Shown in pieces: positions 1-5,979 of a stretch of DNA of 6,676 nucleotides. Origin of the DNA: Acidobacteriaceae bacterium (lineage in GTDB: Bacteria > Acidobacteriota > Terriglobia > Terriglobales > Acidobacteriaceae); assembly GCA_030044455.1 (NCBI GenBank), contig JASHVU010000191.1:1-6676 (forward strand), written 5' to 3'. The notes under the pieces were generated by a model. That model ran no database searches. It was not told the origin of the DNA and worked only from the letters and a program-made list of their open reading frames with translations. Numbering within the stretch: position 1 is the first letter of the stretch; each line of letters begins with the position of its first letter. A program made the position numbers and the translations under genes.

Positions 1-1935
1 ATTGCGCGCGAGGCGGCCACGATCTACGGCTTGCCTTTGCCGGCACTCGAATTTATCCTGCCAACCGCAAAGCCGACTGAGCGGCCCTTCAGCGTGAAGA
101 TCGAGGCCCAGGATGCCTGCGGCCGCTTCACCGCCCGCGTCCTGCGCGGTATAACCATCTGTGAATCACGCGACTGGTCCGCAGGCGCCGAAGTTTCCAC
201 CTATTTCGCGCTCCTCGACCAGAAAAAAATCTCCAACGCCGTCGATGCCAGCAACTTCGCCTGGCTGGCCATGGGCCAGCCCACGCATGCCTTCGACCTC
301 GACAAGATCGACGGCGGCATTATTGTGCGCCGGGCGCTGAAGGGCGAAAAACTCAAAACCCTCGATGGTGTTGACCGCACACTCGATCCCGACGACCTTG
401 TGGTGGCCGATCATAAACAGGCGCTCGCACTGGCCGGAGTCATGGGTGGCTGGAACACGATGATTACCACCGAGACAAAGAATGTGCTCGTCGAGGCGGC
501 CTGGTTCGATCCCATGACGGTTCGCCGAACGGCGCGGCGTCACGGGTTGCACACAGATGCAAGCCACCGGTTTGAACGCGGCGCCGATTTCAATGCGGCA
601 CCTGTTGCCTCGGCGCTGGTAAGCGCAATCCTGCTCGCCAGCGGCGGATCAATCGATGGCGAACTGGTTGATGTGCGCGTTGACGTAATTGAGGCGCGGA
701 CAGCAAGGAGAAAACCGGTCACGCTCAACTTGGGTGAGGTCCACCGGATTCTTGGCGCGACTCTCGAAAAGGACGGAATCGTAGCAGAAACCGTCGAAAC
801 CATTCTGAACGGGTTGGGCTGCAGGCTCTCTGCAGACCTCGACGACTTGCGGGAAATGAAAGTCTCATGGAACGTCACTCTACCCAGTTGGCGGCTTGAC
901 CTGGAGCGTGAGATCGACCTGATTGAAGAAATCGCGCGGGTATACGGGTACAACCGGTTCGCGAATACGCTGCCGGCGTTTGGCGAGGGAGTAAAGGCGC
1001 TGCCATGGGCTCAGAAAGAGGCGGCTGTGCGCGACACACTCCGTGCAGCCGGATTCCATGCGGCCATCTCAAGCACGTTTTGCTCCGCGACCGAGGGCGC
1101 GTTGACCGCGCCGCAGCCGGGACAAGTGGTGCCGCTCGGCAATCCGCTGAGCGAAGAAGCCGGAGTGTTGCGGCCGTCGCTGGTACCCGGAATGCTGGCG
1201 ATGATGGCCGGCAACCTGAATCGCGACGTGAGCGATGTGCGGTTGTTCGAGCTGGGTGCGGTATTCAGCGGCTCGACAGAGAAGGTGGACGAGCGGCCGT
1301 CGCTGGCCTTCGGCGCAGCCGGGGCTCTGCCGCAGGAGTCGGCGCTGCATGCTTCTCGCGCCATCGACTTTCACGACGTGAAGGGCGTTGTTGAGCAGCT
1401 CTTGTCGCGATTCGAAATCATGGCGACCTACTTCGACCGCTTCCCTGCCGAGGCCGGCATTACACCGGATTGGCTGCACCCGTATCGTGCAGCGCGCATA
1501 GTTGCCGAGGGCCTGACGGTGGGGTGGTTCGGACAGCTCAATCCACGCGAGGCGTCGACTCGCAAGCTCAAAGGCACGCTGCTGGTAGGCGAGATTTTTC
1601 TCGACCGGCTCTACAAGTTGCCGCTGCGCAAACCGGTTGCGCGCGAGATTTCGCGGTTCCAGCCGGTGCGGCGGGACTTTTCTCTCGTTTTGGACGAGGG
1701 CGTTGCGTGGGAAACGATGAACGGAGCGTTGGCGGGCCTGCAGATTCCCGAGTTGGTGGACTGGCGGGTGCGCGAAGTCTTCCGCGATACGCGACTAGGC
1801 AAAGGCGAGTACTCGCTGCTCCTGGGCGCCACCTTCCAGGCGGCGGACCGCACCCTGCACGAGGATGAATTGCAGAACTTTCAGGCGCAGGTGGTCGATG
1901 CTGTTGGCAAGGTTGGCGCGCGGCTTCGCGGTTGA
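1..1935 (+). CDS. pheT: Phenylalanine--tRNA ligase beta subunit (5' end cut by window)
   Basis: Beta chain of the cytoplasmic alpha2-beta2 enzyme that charges tRNA-Phe. The reading frame is open from base 1, so the true start lies upstream; 644 residues are visible. Aligned from memory to the 795-residue E. coli protein, residue 1 here falls near E. coli residue 170, so the tRNA-binding N-terminal domain is missing. In order I see: the B3/B4 editing domain with GQPTHAFD (residues 92-99) and DASHRFERG (186-194); a B5 domain (about 241-320, ending VYGYNRF); the catalytic-like core; and a C-terminal FDX-ACB anticodon-binding domain (about 550-644, starting ISRFQPVRRDFS). Editing-site positions match E. 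coli with a constant offset of 169: H96 (H265), G149 (G318), E165 (E334) and A187 (A356). Removal of mischarged Tyr should therefore be intact. pheS is expected just upstream, outside the window. Identification is very secure. Confidence 0.98.
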   Translation: MAREAATIYGLPLPALEFILPTAKPTERPFSVKIEAQDACGRFTARVLRGITICESRDWSAGAEVSTYFALLDQKKISNAVDASNFAWLAMGQPTHAFDLDKIDGGIIVRRALKGEKLKTLDGVDRTLDPDDLVVADHKQALALAGVMGGWNTMITTETKNVLVEAAWFDPMTVRRTARRHGLHTDASHRFERGADFNAAPVASALVSAILLASGGSIDGELVDVRVDVIEARTARRKPVTLNLGEVHRILGATLEKDGIVAETVETILNGLGCRLSADLDDLREMKVSWNVTLPSWRLDLEREIDLIEEIARVYGYNRFANTLPAFGEGVKALPWAQKEAAVRDTLRAAGFHAAISSTFCSATEGALTAPQPGQVVPLGNPLSEEAGVLRPSLVPGMLAMMAGNLNRDVSDVRLFELGAVFSGSTEKVDERPSLAFGAAGALPQESALHASRAIDFHDVKGVVEQLLSRFEIMATYFDRFPAEAGITPDWLHPYRAARIVAEGLTVGWFGQLNPREASTRKLKGTLLVGEIFLDRLYKLPLRKPVAREISRFQPVRRDFSLVLDEGVAWETMNGALAGLQIPELVDWRVREVFRDTRLGKGEYSLLLGATFQAADRTLHEDELQNFQAQVVDAVGKVGARLRG

Positions 1936-1960
1936 GGAATTCTTCGGCCGTGATCCGGGC

Positions 1961-1966
1961 TATACT
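1961..1966 (+). promoter_or_regulatory. Candidate -10 box for the zapB-like/zapA pair
   Basis: TATACT matches the sigma-70 -10 consensus at 5 of 6 positions, 26 bases after the pheT stop. It would place transcription start near 1972 and give a leader of about 33 bases. No good -35 hexamer stands 16-18 bases upstream (AATTCT at 17), so the promoter may be weak or activated. The alternative is readthrough from pheT. A short hairpin (CTCGA/TCGAG, 1965-1978) overlaps the box. Confidence 0.4.
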
Positions 1967-2004
1967 CGAACGGTCGAGGGCGCTTGAAGGGCGCGGAGGT
2001 TGAG

Positions 2005-2439
2005 ATGATACCGGAATCCTTGTGGTCATCAGCGGCGGACGCCGGGGTGGAACAGCAGGAGGAGCACGAGCCGGCCAAAGTGGCCCAATCCCGAGTTGAA
2101 GAGGCCGAGCAGGAAGAAACAAAAGTGGTTGGGTCGCCGGTCGCGCTGGCCGTAAGCACTGACGACTTTTCAGCGCTCGAAGAGCGCGTATTGCGCGCAG
2201 TGGAGATGCTGAAGCACGAACGTCAGGCACGGGCCGCTGCCGAAGTCCGCATCGCCGAGGCTGAAGAATGCGCTGCGAAGGCTGTAGAGCAGCTCGGGCC
2301 CCTGCAAACACAAGTTAACCAGCAGACGCCGATCATTGAGCAACTTGAGAACGAGGTCTCCAGCCTGCGTGCTGAGCGGGACACGGTGCGGCACCGGGTA
2401 GAGCGGTTGCTTGTGCAGCTTGACTCGCTGGAGATTTGA
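2005..2439 (+). CDS. ZapB/TIGR02449-like coiled-coil cell-division protein
   Basis: A 144-residue, soluble, highly charged protein with no signal peptide. Residues 1-50 are acidic and probably disordered (runs of E and Q). Residues about 53-144 have heptad-like spacing of Leu, Val and Ile and end in LENEVSSLRAERDTVRHRVE followed by RLLVQLDSLEI. This resembles the C-terminal pattern of ZapB and of the small TIGR02449 coiled-coil proteins encoded just upstream of zapA in gammaproteobacteria. I chose ATG 2005 because GGAGG at 1995-1999 sits 5 bases upstream; a TTG seven codons earlier has no such site. zapA begins 7 bases after the stop, so the two are almost certainly co-transcribed. The inferred role is a Z-ring partner working with ZapA. 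The function is not proven: coiled coils converge easily, so the family call is moderate although the gene is solid. Confidence 0.75.
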   Translation: MIPESLWSSAADAGVEQQEEHEPAKVAQSRVEEAEQEETKVVGSPVALAVSTDDFSALEERVLRAVEMLKHERQARAAAEVRIAEAEECAAKAVEQLGPLQTQVNQQTPIIEQLENEVSSLRAERDTVRHRVERLLVQLDSLEI

Positions 2440-2446
2440 GGCGCCG

Positions 2447-2758
2447 ATGGCCGCTGAACCCACCAACAAAACGGGGTTTATAACGGTTGAGATCTACGAC
2501 CAGCTCTATCATCTGGCCGGCAACAATGCACCGCACATTCAGGAGCTAGCCCGCCAGGTAGATGCAAAGATGCGCGCCGTGGCAGCACAGGGGCGCACCG
2601 CAGACTCACTACGCGTGGCCGTGCTGGCGGCGCTGAACCTCGCCGATGAGCTTTCTCAGGCGCGCTCCGCCGATCCCACGGTGGGCCACTTGCGCGCCTC
2701 CTGCCTGTCGGGGCTGCTCGACGAAGTGCTGGAAGTCGAGCGGAAGCCGTCCTCATAG
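2447..2758 (+). CDS. zapA: Cell division protein ZapA
   Basis: A 103-residue cytoplasmic protein of the usual ZapA length. ZapA binds FtsZ and cross-links protofilaments to stabilise the division ring. The N-terminal globular part has the family pattern (FITVEIYDQLYHL, then HIQELARQVDAKM, residues about 11-43). It is followed by the helix LRVAVLAALNLADEL (about 55-69), which leads into the dimerising coiled coil. The C-terminal coiled coil is fairly short and ends in LLDEVLEVERK. ATG 2447 is chosen over an upstream in-frame TTG (2411) because GAGG at 2438-2441 is well spaced and homology begins just after it. The ribosome binding site overlaps the stop codon of the upstream coiled-coil gene, which suggests coupled translation. 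The next gene is an unrelated exported peptidase. Confidence 0.92.
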   Translation: MAAEPTNKTGFITVEIYDQLYHLAGNNAPHIQELARQVDAKMRAVAAQGRTADSLRVAVLAALNLADELSQARSADPTVGHLRASCLSGLLDEVLEVERKPSS

Positions 2759-2850
2759 CCAGGTGCGATTGGCCGCTTGCCCGCCTCAAGACAGCGGCGA
2801 ACCCTCCTTTGATTGCCGCACATTACCTCCGGACAAACTCTCTTAGAAAT

Positions 2851-2881
2851 TTGTAAAGTCTAATCTTTCCCCTCCGATAAG
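2851..2881 (+). promoter_or_regulatory. Weak candidate promoter for the S53 peptidase gene
   Basis: The 200-base gap after zapA contains an AT-rich island (about 2833-2895) in otherwise GC-rich DNA. Within it TTGTAA (2851-2856) and a GATAAG/CGATAA box (about 2875-2881) are 18-19 bases apart. The spacing is slightly long and the -10 is poor, so this is only a plausible promoter. The peptidase must have a promoter somewhere here unless zapA transcription reads through, because no clear terminator follows zapA. Confidence 0.25.
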
Positions 2882-2889
2882 AGTTCATG

Positions 2890-2915
2890 GACAGGACGGA
2901 CAACCGCTTCCTGTC
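2890..2915 (+). repeat. Inverted repeat / hairpin in the leader of the S53 peptidase gene
   Basis: GACAGGA (2890-2896) is perfectly complementary to TCCTGTC (2909-2915). Inside, CGG (2897-2899) pairs with CCG (2904-2906) around an ACAA loop, with a CT bulge. The helix of about 10 pairs lies 43 bases before the start codon and has no T-tract, so it is not a terminator. It could be a leader structure or an operator; its function is unknown. Confidence 0.4.
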
Positions 2916-2958
2916 ATCGCCGCGCATTCCACTTGCGCCACGAAGCCTGGAGGGCTGA

Positions 2959-4359
2959 ATGACCCGATTCACCTCTCATTTTTTGATGGCCTTTGGCTTG
3001 GCTTTCTTGCTCTCGTCAACGGCAGCGCTGGCGCAGTTGCCGCTCAGTGACGAAGAACTCTCACAGCAGGCTGCCCGCATGGGTAGCGGCCAGGTTGTGA
3101 TTCCGCATTCGGGAATCCAGCGGCCTGACGATGTTGGCATCCGCGCGCGCACTCTCTACAAGATTTTTGTTCCCGCCGGCCGCCCACCGGGCATCGTGGG
3201 ATTCGGCGAGGATGAGGAAACGACAAGGCTGCCCATTTCAAGAGGAGGTGTGTTCCGGCAAACCGTCTCAAAGCCGGTACAACCCATCGCCGGATACTAC
3301 GCGGAAACGCCGGCGTCGCTGGCCTGCCTCTATCAGTTGGTCGCAGTATCCACGGGCTGCAATCCGGGAACCTTGACGACGGTCGCCACTGGAGGCTCAA
3401 AAGCAATCGCCATCGTGGATGCCTACGATTACCCAACCGCACTGGCCGACCTGACAGCGTATTCCAGCCAGTTCGGCCTCCCGGCGCCCACGTCTTCGGC
3501 GTTTACGGTTGCCTATGAAGGGACCTCCAAACCATCTCCCGATCCAGACTGCGCGAATTACGGCGGCTGGGACTGCTGGGCCAGCGAATCGGCGCTCGAC
3601 ATCGAAATGGCGCACACTGCCGCGCCCTCGGCACACATCTACCTGGTTGAAGCCAACTCGAGCGACTACAACGATCTGTTCGCCGCAGTCACCAAGGCCG
3701 TCTCGCTGGTTAAGGCCGCCGGCGGCGGAGAAGTCTCAATGAGCTGGGGCGGCGGCGAGTATTCCTCCGAAGCCCTGTCGGACTCGATCTTCACCGGCGC
3801 CAACGTCGTGTTCTTTGCATCGAGCGGTGACAGCGAAGGCACCATCTACCCTTCGGTCTCTCCCAATGTGATTGCGGTCGGCGGCACAACCATCGCGCGC
3901 AATCCATCCACAATGGCCTTTGAAAGCGAAGTTACCTGGGAAGATACAGGCGGCGGCTACAGCGTCTACGAGTCGCGCCCCTCGTTCCAGAGCAGCATCT
4001 CGGCGACCGTGGGCACGCATCGCGGAGTGCCCGATGTAGCCGCGGTGGGCAACCCGCGCACCGGAGTGTGGGTCTATAACAGCTACGAAAACACTATGAG
4101 TGGGACCCTCTACGCTTGGAACATCATCGGCGGCACCAGCGTGGCCGCACCGCTCTGGGCAGGCATTGCGAATCACGCCGGCCACTTCAGCGCATCCACA
4201 TCGGCTGAAGAAACTCTCATCTACGCGAATGGGAAAGCCACTGCGGACTTCCGCGACGTAACGGTTGGAACCTGCGGCTACTACGAGGGTTACCTGGCGG
4301 CGAACGGATGGGATCCGTGCTCAGGCTTCGGCGCGCCTCTGGGACCAGCGGGCAAATAG
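2959..4359 (+). CDS. Secreted S53 family (sedolisin/kumamolisin-like) serine-carboxyl peptidase
   Basis: A 466-residue exported endopeptidase of the sedolisin family, typically active at acid pH. A Sec signal peptide (residues 1-25, ending ALA before Q26) starts at ATG 2959, preceded by GGAGGG at 2949-2954. The catalytic set is complete: E210 and D214 in ESALDIE, D291 in SSGDSEG (oxyanion Asp) and S394 in GGTSVAAP. Family landmarks VSMSWGG and IAVGGTT are present. The C-terminal RDVTVG...GWDPCSGFG resembles the calcium site. The region before the catalytic domain is only about 80 residues (26-104), well short of the roughly 170-190 residue Pro-kumamolisin domain usual in the family, and I see no clear match to that domain. 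Six cysteines fall in three close pairs (123/134, 198/206, 439/454), as expected of an exported disulfide-bonded protein. The function is likely extracellular or periplasmic protein degradation; the substrate is unknown. Confidence 0.93.
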   Translation: MTRFTSHFLMAFGLAFLLSSTAALAQLPLSDEELSQQAARMGSGQVVIPHSGIQRPDDVGIRARTLYKIFVPAGRPPGIVGFGEDEETTRLPISRGGVFRQTVSKPVQPIAGYYAETPASLACLYQLVAVSTGCNPGTLTTVATGGSKAIAIVDAYDYPTALADLTAYSSQFGLPAPTSSAFTVAYEGTSKPSPDPDCANYGGWDCWASESALDIEMAHTAAPSAHIYLVEANSSDYNDLFAAVTKAVSLVKAAGGGEVSMSWGGGEYSSEALSDSIFTGANVVFFASSGDSEGTIYPSVSPNVIAVGGTTIARNPSTMAFESEVTWEDTGGGYSVYESRPSFQSSISATVGTHRGVPDVAAVGNPRTGVWVYNSYENTMSGTLYAWNIIGGTSVAAPLWAGIANHAGHFSASTSAEETLIYANGKATADFRDVTVGTCGYYEGYLAANGWDPCSGFGAPLGPAGK

Positions 4360-4409
4360 CAGTTGCTGCTGTCACAATTCAAAAAATCGCCCCGGGTGTA
4401 AGATTCCAC

Positions 4410-4428
4410 TGGTACGCGTCAGGTACCA
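4410..4428 (+). repeat. Short hairpin in the S53-TlpA gap
   Basis: TGGTAC (4410-4415) pairs with GTACCA (4423-4428) around a 7-base loop. It ends 15 bases before the next start codon and just upstream of the GAGG ribosome binding site (4430-4433). There is no T-tract. A TGTAAGAT sequence at 4397-4404 is a possible -10 box for the downstream gene but has no convincing -35. This is a minor element of uncertain meaning. Confidence 0.25.
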
Positions 4429-4443
4429 CGAGGCGACAGGTAA

Positions 4444-5544
4444 ATGCCGGGGATAACAAGCAAGATCCGGTTACCGTTTGTTTCGCTCGCATCTCTTTGT
4501 CTGGTGTGTGTGGCAGCGATTCCCTCCGGCCTTCGAGCACAGAGCAATCCAGGCGGACCCAACGACCTGAAGGCGCAGAAGATCTTTGATGAGGCGGCGC
4601 AGTCGGCGCGCCGCGGAGACAAGGAGTCCGCGGCCAACGAATATCGCAAGGCAAACAAGCAGGACGGCGGACACTGCACGACCTGCCTGAATCGCGCCTA
4701 CAACCTTGCCCTCGAGAGTGGCAACTACAAGATTGCCCAGGCCGTGGTTGCCGATCAGATGCCGTTGGCCGAGAGTGACCAGGATCGCGCCGAACTGCAT
4801 TTTCGCCTGGCGCTGGCGCTCGAGCGCCGGGGAATCAAAGAGAAAAGAGATGCGCTGTTCACAGAGAGCTGCGACGAACTGAAGACTGCCCTCGCTCTCG
4901 ATCCCCAATACTCCCGCCTGCATTACCTGATGGGGATTTCGCTGGCCTGGCTGCACCAGGACGATGCGGCGCGCAAAGAGTTCAACGCATTCTTGAGCCA
5001 GGACCACGACGATCCATCGTTGCACGAGCGTGCGCGGCGTTATGCCGAACGCATTGGCCTGGCCCGCTCGCGCATGGCGCCGCCGTTTGCGGCGACCACC
5101 ATCGATGGGCAGCGCATCTCGCTCGACAGCCTGGCCGGCAAGGTGGTGCTGATCGACTTCTGGGCCACCTGGTGTCCGCCGTGCGTGGCTGCTCTGCCGC
5201 ATATCCGGGAGATTGCGCGCGAATTCGAAGGGCAGCCGCTGGTCGTTGTGAGCGTGAGCTTAGACAGCGACGACGCCAAGTGGAGAGCGTTTGTGACCAA
5301 GAACGGAATGGCCTGGGTGCAGATTCGCGATGGGCGCTTCACTGGACCGCTGGCGCAGGTCTTCGACATCCGCGCCATTCCGGCCACGCTCACCATCGAT
5401 GCCGACGGAGTGCTTGAAGATCAGCACGAAGGCGATGCAGCCATCGATGGAAAACTGAGGAATCTGGTTGCGCAGGCACAGGATCTGGCAAATCACAAGA
5501 ACACTGGGCCGGCTGACGTCAAGCCTGCCGGAGCGGGCAATTAA
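4444..5544 (+). CDS. Exported TPR protein fused to a TlpA/ResA-like thioredoxin domain
   Basis: A 366-residue protein. Its signal peptide ends at about LRA|Q (residues 32/33); there is no lipobox, so it is probably periplasmic and soluble. Residues about 42-205 are helical with TPR-like units (DEAAQSARRGDKESAANEYRKA; LHYLMGISLAWLHQDDAARKEF). Residues about 213-345 form a thioredoxin fold of the TlpA/ResA/DsbE type: APPFAATTIDGQ, then FWATWCPPC with redox cysteines C244 and C247, and the cis-proline P313 in AIPATLTID. The family reduces or isomerises disulfides in exported proteins and helps in cytochrome c maturation; the true partner is unknown. The TPR part carries a second CxxC (C78-T-T-C81, HCTTCL), which is not a haem c site because no His follows. 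GAGG at 4430-4433 is the likely ribosome binding site. The upstream cysteine-rich peptidase could be a client, but that is only an inference from proximity. Confidence 0.9.
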   Translation: MPGITSKIRLPFVSLASLCLVCVAAIPSGLRAQSNPGGPNDLKAQKIFDEAAQSARRGDKESAANEYRKANKQDGGHCTTCLNRAYNLALESGNYKIAQAVVADQMPLAESDQDRAELHFRLALALERRGIKEKRDALFTESCDELKTALALDPQYSRLHYLMGISLAWLHQDDAARKEFNAFLSQDHDDPSLHERARRYAERIGLARSRMAPPFAATTIDGQRISLDSLAGKVVLIDFWATWCPPCVAALPHIREIAREFEGQPLVVVSVSLDSDDAKWRAFVTKNGMAWVQIRDGRFTGPLAQVFDIRAIPATLTIDADGVLEDQHEGDAAIDGKLRNLVAQAQDLANHKNTGPADVKPAGAGN

Positions 5545-5625
5545 GAGTTGATTCCGGATTGGTCCTATCGCTCCCAATTGCGGCGGGCCAAGAAACTAAC
5601 ACAACTTGCCCTCATTGCACAAGAC

Positions 5626-5654
5626 TTGTAATTCTTAGCCACTAGCCCTACCAT
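5626..5654 (+). promoter_or_regulatory. Sigma-70-type promoter of the 6S RNA
   Basis: TTGTAA (5626-5631; 4 of 6 to TTGACA) and TACCAT (5649-5654; 4 of 6 to TATAAT) are separated by exactly 17 bases. Transcription would start about 6 bases after the -10 box, at 5660-5661, which is the first base of the closing stem of the RNA structure found independently. That agreement is the main support. Confidence 0.6.
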
Positions 5655-5659
5655 CCGCA

Positions 5660-5856
5660 ATAGAAACCGGCCTGCAAAGCAGGTGGGTAGTCAACGCTGG
5701 ATGAACCAACATTCATTGAACAGGGGCTCGACTCGATCATCGGTTCTGTGTGCCGTGTCCGCCAGTCCGGAATGCCTAATGAACCGCGGAGAGCTCCACC
5801 GTCTTAGGACGGGTTCACCAGCACATTGCCCACGGCCCAGCGGGTCGGCTTTCTAT
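5660..5856 (+). ncRNA. ssrS: 6S RNA (RNA polymerase-binding regulator), about 197 nt
   Basis: 6S RNA mimics an open promoter and sequesters the housekeeping RNA polymerase holoenzyme. Hand folding gives one continuous rod with the 6S layout. The closing stem is 5660-5675 with 5840-5856 (16 pairs, C5849 bulged). An internal loop follows, then 5683-5691 with 5825-5833 (9 pairs), then 5696-5707 with 5812-5822 (11 pairs, A5701 bulged). Next is a near-symmetric central bubble, 5708-5722 (15 nt) against 5798-5811 (14 nt). Beyond it are 5723-5729 with 5791-5797 (7 pairs), 5741-5746 with 5781-5786 (6 pairs, perfect) and a terminal hairpin near 5758-5771. Length, long closing stem, central bubble and interrupted distal arm all fit the family. 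A well-placed promoter precedes it and strong hairpins follow. No protein-coding frame explains the region. I have not compared it with the Rfam model. The strand is fixed by the promoter, but an antisense fold would look similar. Confidence 0.78.
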
Positions 5857-5879
5857 TTCTACGTGTCTCTGCGGTAGCG

Positions 5880-5895
5880 CCGCGCTCCTGCGCGG
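5880..5895 (+). terminator. First hairpin after the 6S RNA, possible terminator
   Basis: CCGCGC (5880-5885) pairs perfectly with GCGCGG (5890-5895) around a TCCT loop. It is followed by TCCTTCT, a weak T-rich tail. It lies 24 bases after the 6S closing stem. It could terminate or set the primary 3' end of the RNA, with trimming back to about 5856. Confidence 0.5.
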
Positions 5896-5901
5896 TCCTT
5901 C

Positions 5902-5921
5902 TACGTGCGTCCTCGCACGTA
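5902..5921 (+). terminator. Second hairpin after the 6S RNA, possible terminator
   Basis: TACGTGCG (5902-5909) pairs perfectly with CGCACGTA (5914-5921) around a TCCT loop, the same loop as the preceding hairpin 6 bases upstream. The sequence after it (TCGTACCTTTAT) is only mildly T-rich. It is probably a tandem terminator or a barrier between the RNA gene and the membrane-protein gene. Because the stem is symmetrical, it could also act on the other strand. Confidence 0.45.
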
Positions 5922-5936
5922 TCGTACCTTTATCCA

Positions 5937-5953
5937 GGAACATGATTCGTTCC
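5937..5953 (+). repeat. Inverted repeat GGAAC-N7-GTTCC before the Lgt-like gene
   Basis: GGAAC (5937-5941) and GTTCC (5949-5953) form a perfect 5-base stem around a 7-base loop. It lies 26 bases before the chosen GTG start and contains the only AGGA-like sequence (AGGAA, 5936-5940) near that gene. It may be an operator-like site or a small leader hairpin, or it may be chance. Confidence 0.25.
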
Positions 5954-5979
5954 CCCTTCATGCCGTATCCTTGCCTCAC

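Noticed and set aside
1568..2311. Long open frame on the minus strand (247 codons) across the end of pheT and the coiled-coil gene
   Set aside because: It overlaps two well-supported genes, its translation is low-complexity (rich in Pro, Arg and Ala), and it shows no recognisable domain. It is a shadow of GC-rich coding DNA.
2759..2958. 6S RNA directly after zapA, as in gammaproteobacteria
   Set aside because: I looked for a long rod with a closing stem here because ssrS follows zapA in E. coli. Only short local hairpins are present. The 6S-like fold is instead at 5660-5856.
4471..5202. Minus-strand open frame of 243 codons opposite the TPR-TlpA gene
   Set aside because: It is fully antisense to a gene with a signal peptide, TPRs and a thioredoxin active site, and it has no domain of its own.
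5812..5822. GGTTCACC-like T-arm sequence suggesting a tRNA
   Set aside because: No acceptor stem, D-arm or anticodon arm can be built around it. The sequence is instead half of an 11-pair helix with 5696-5707.
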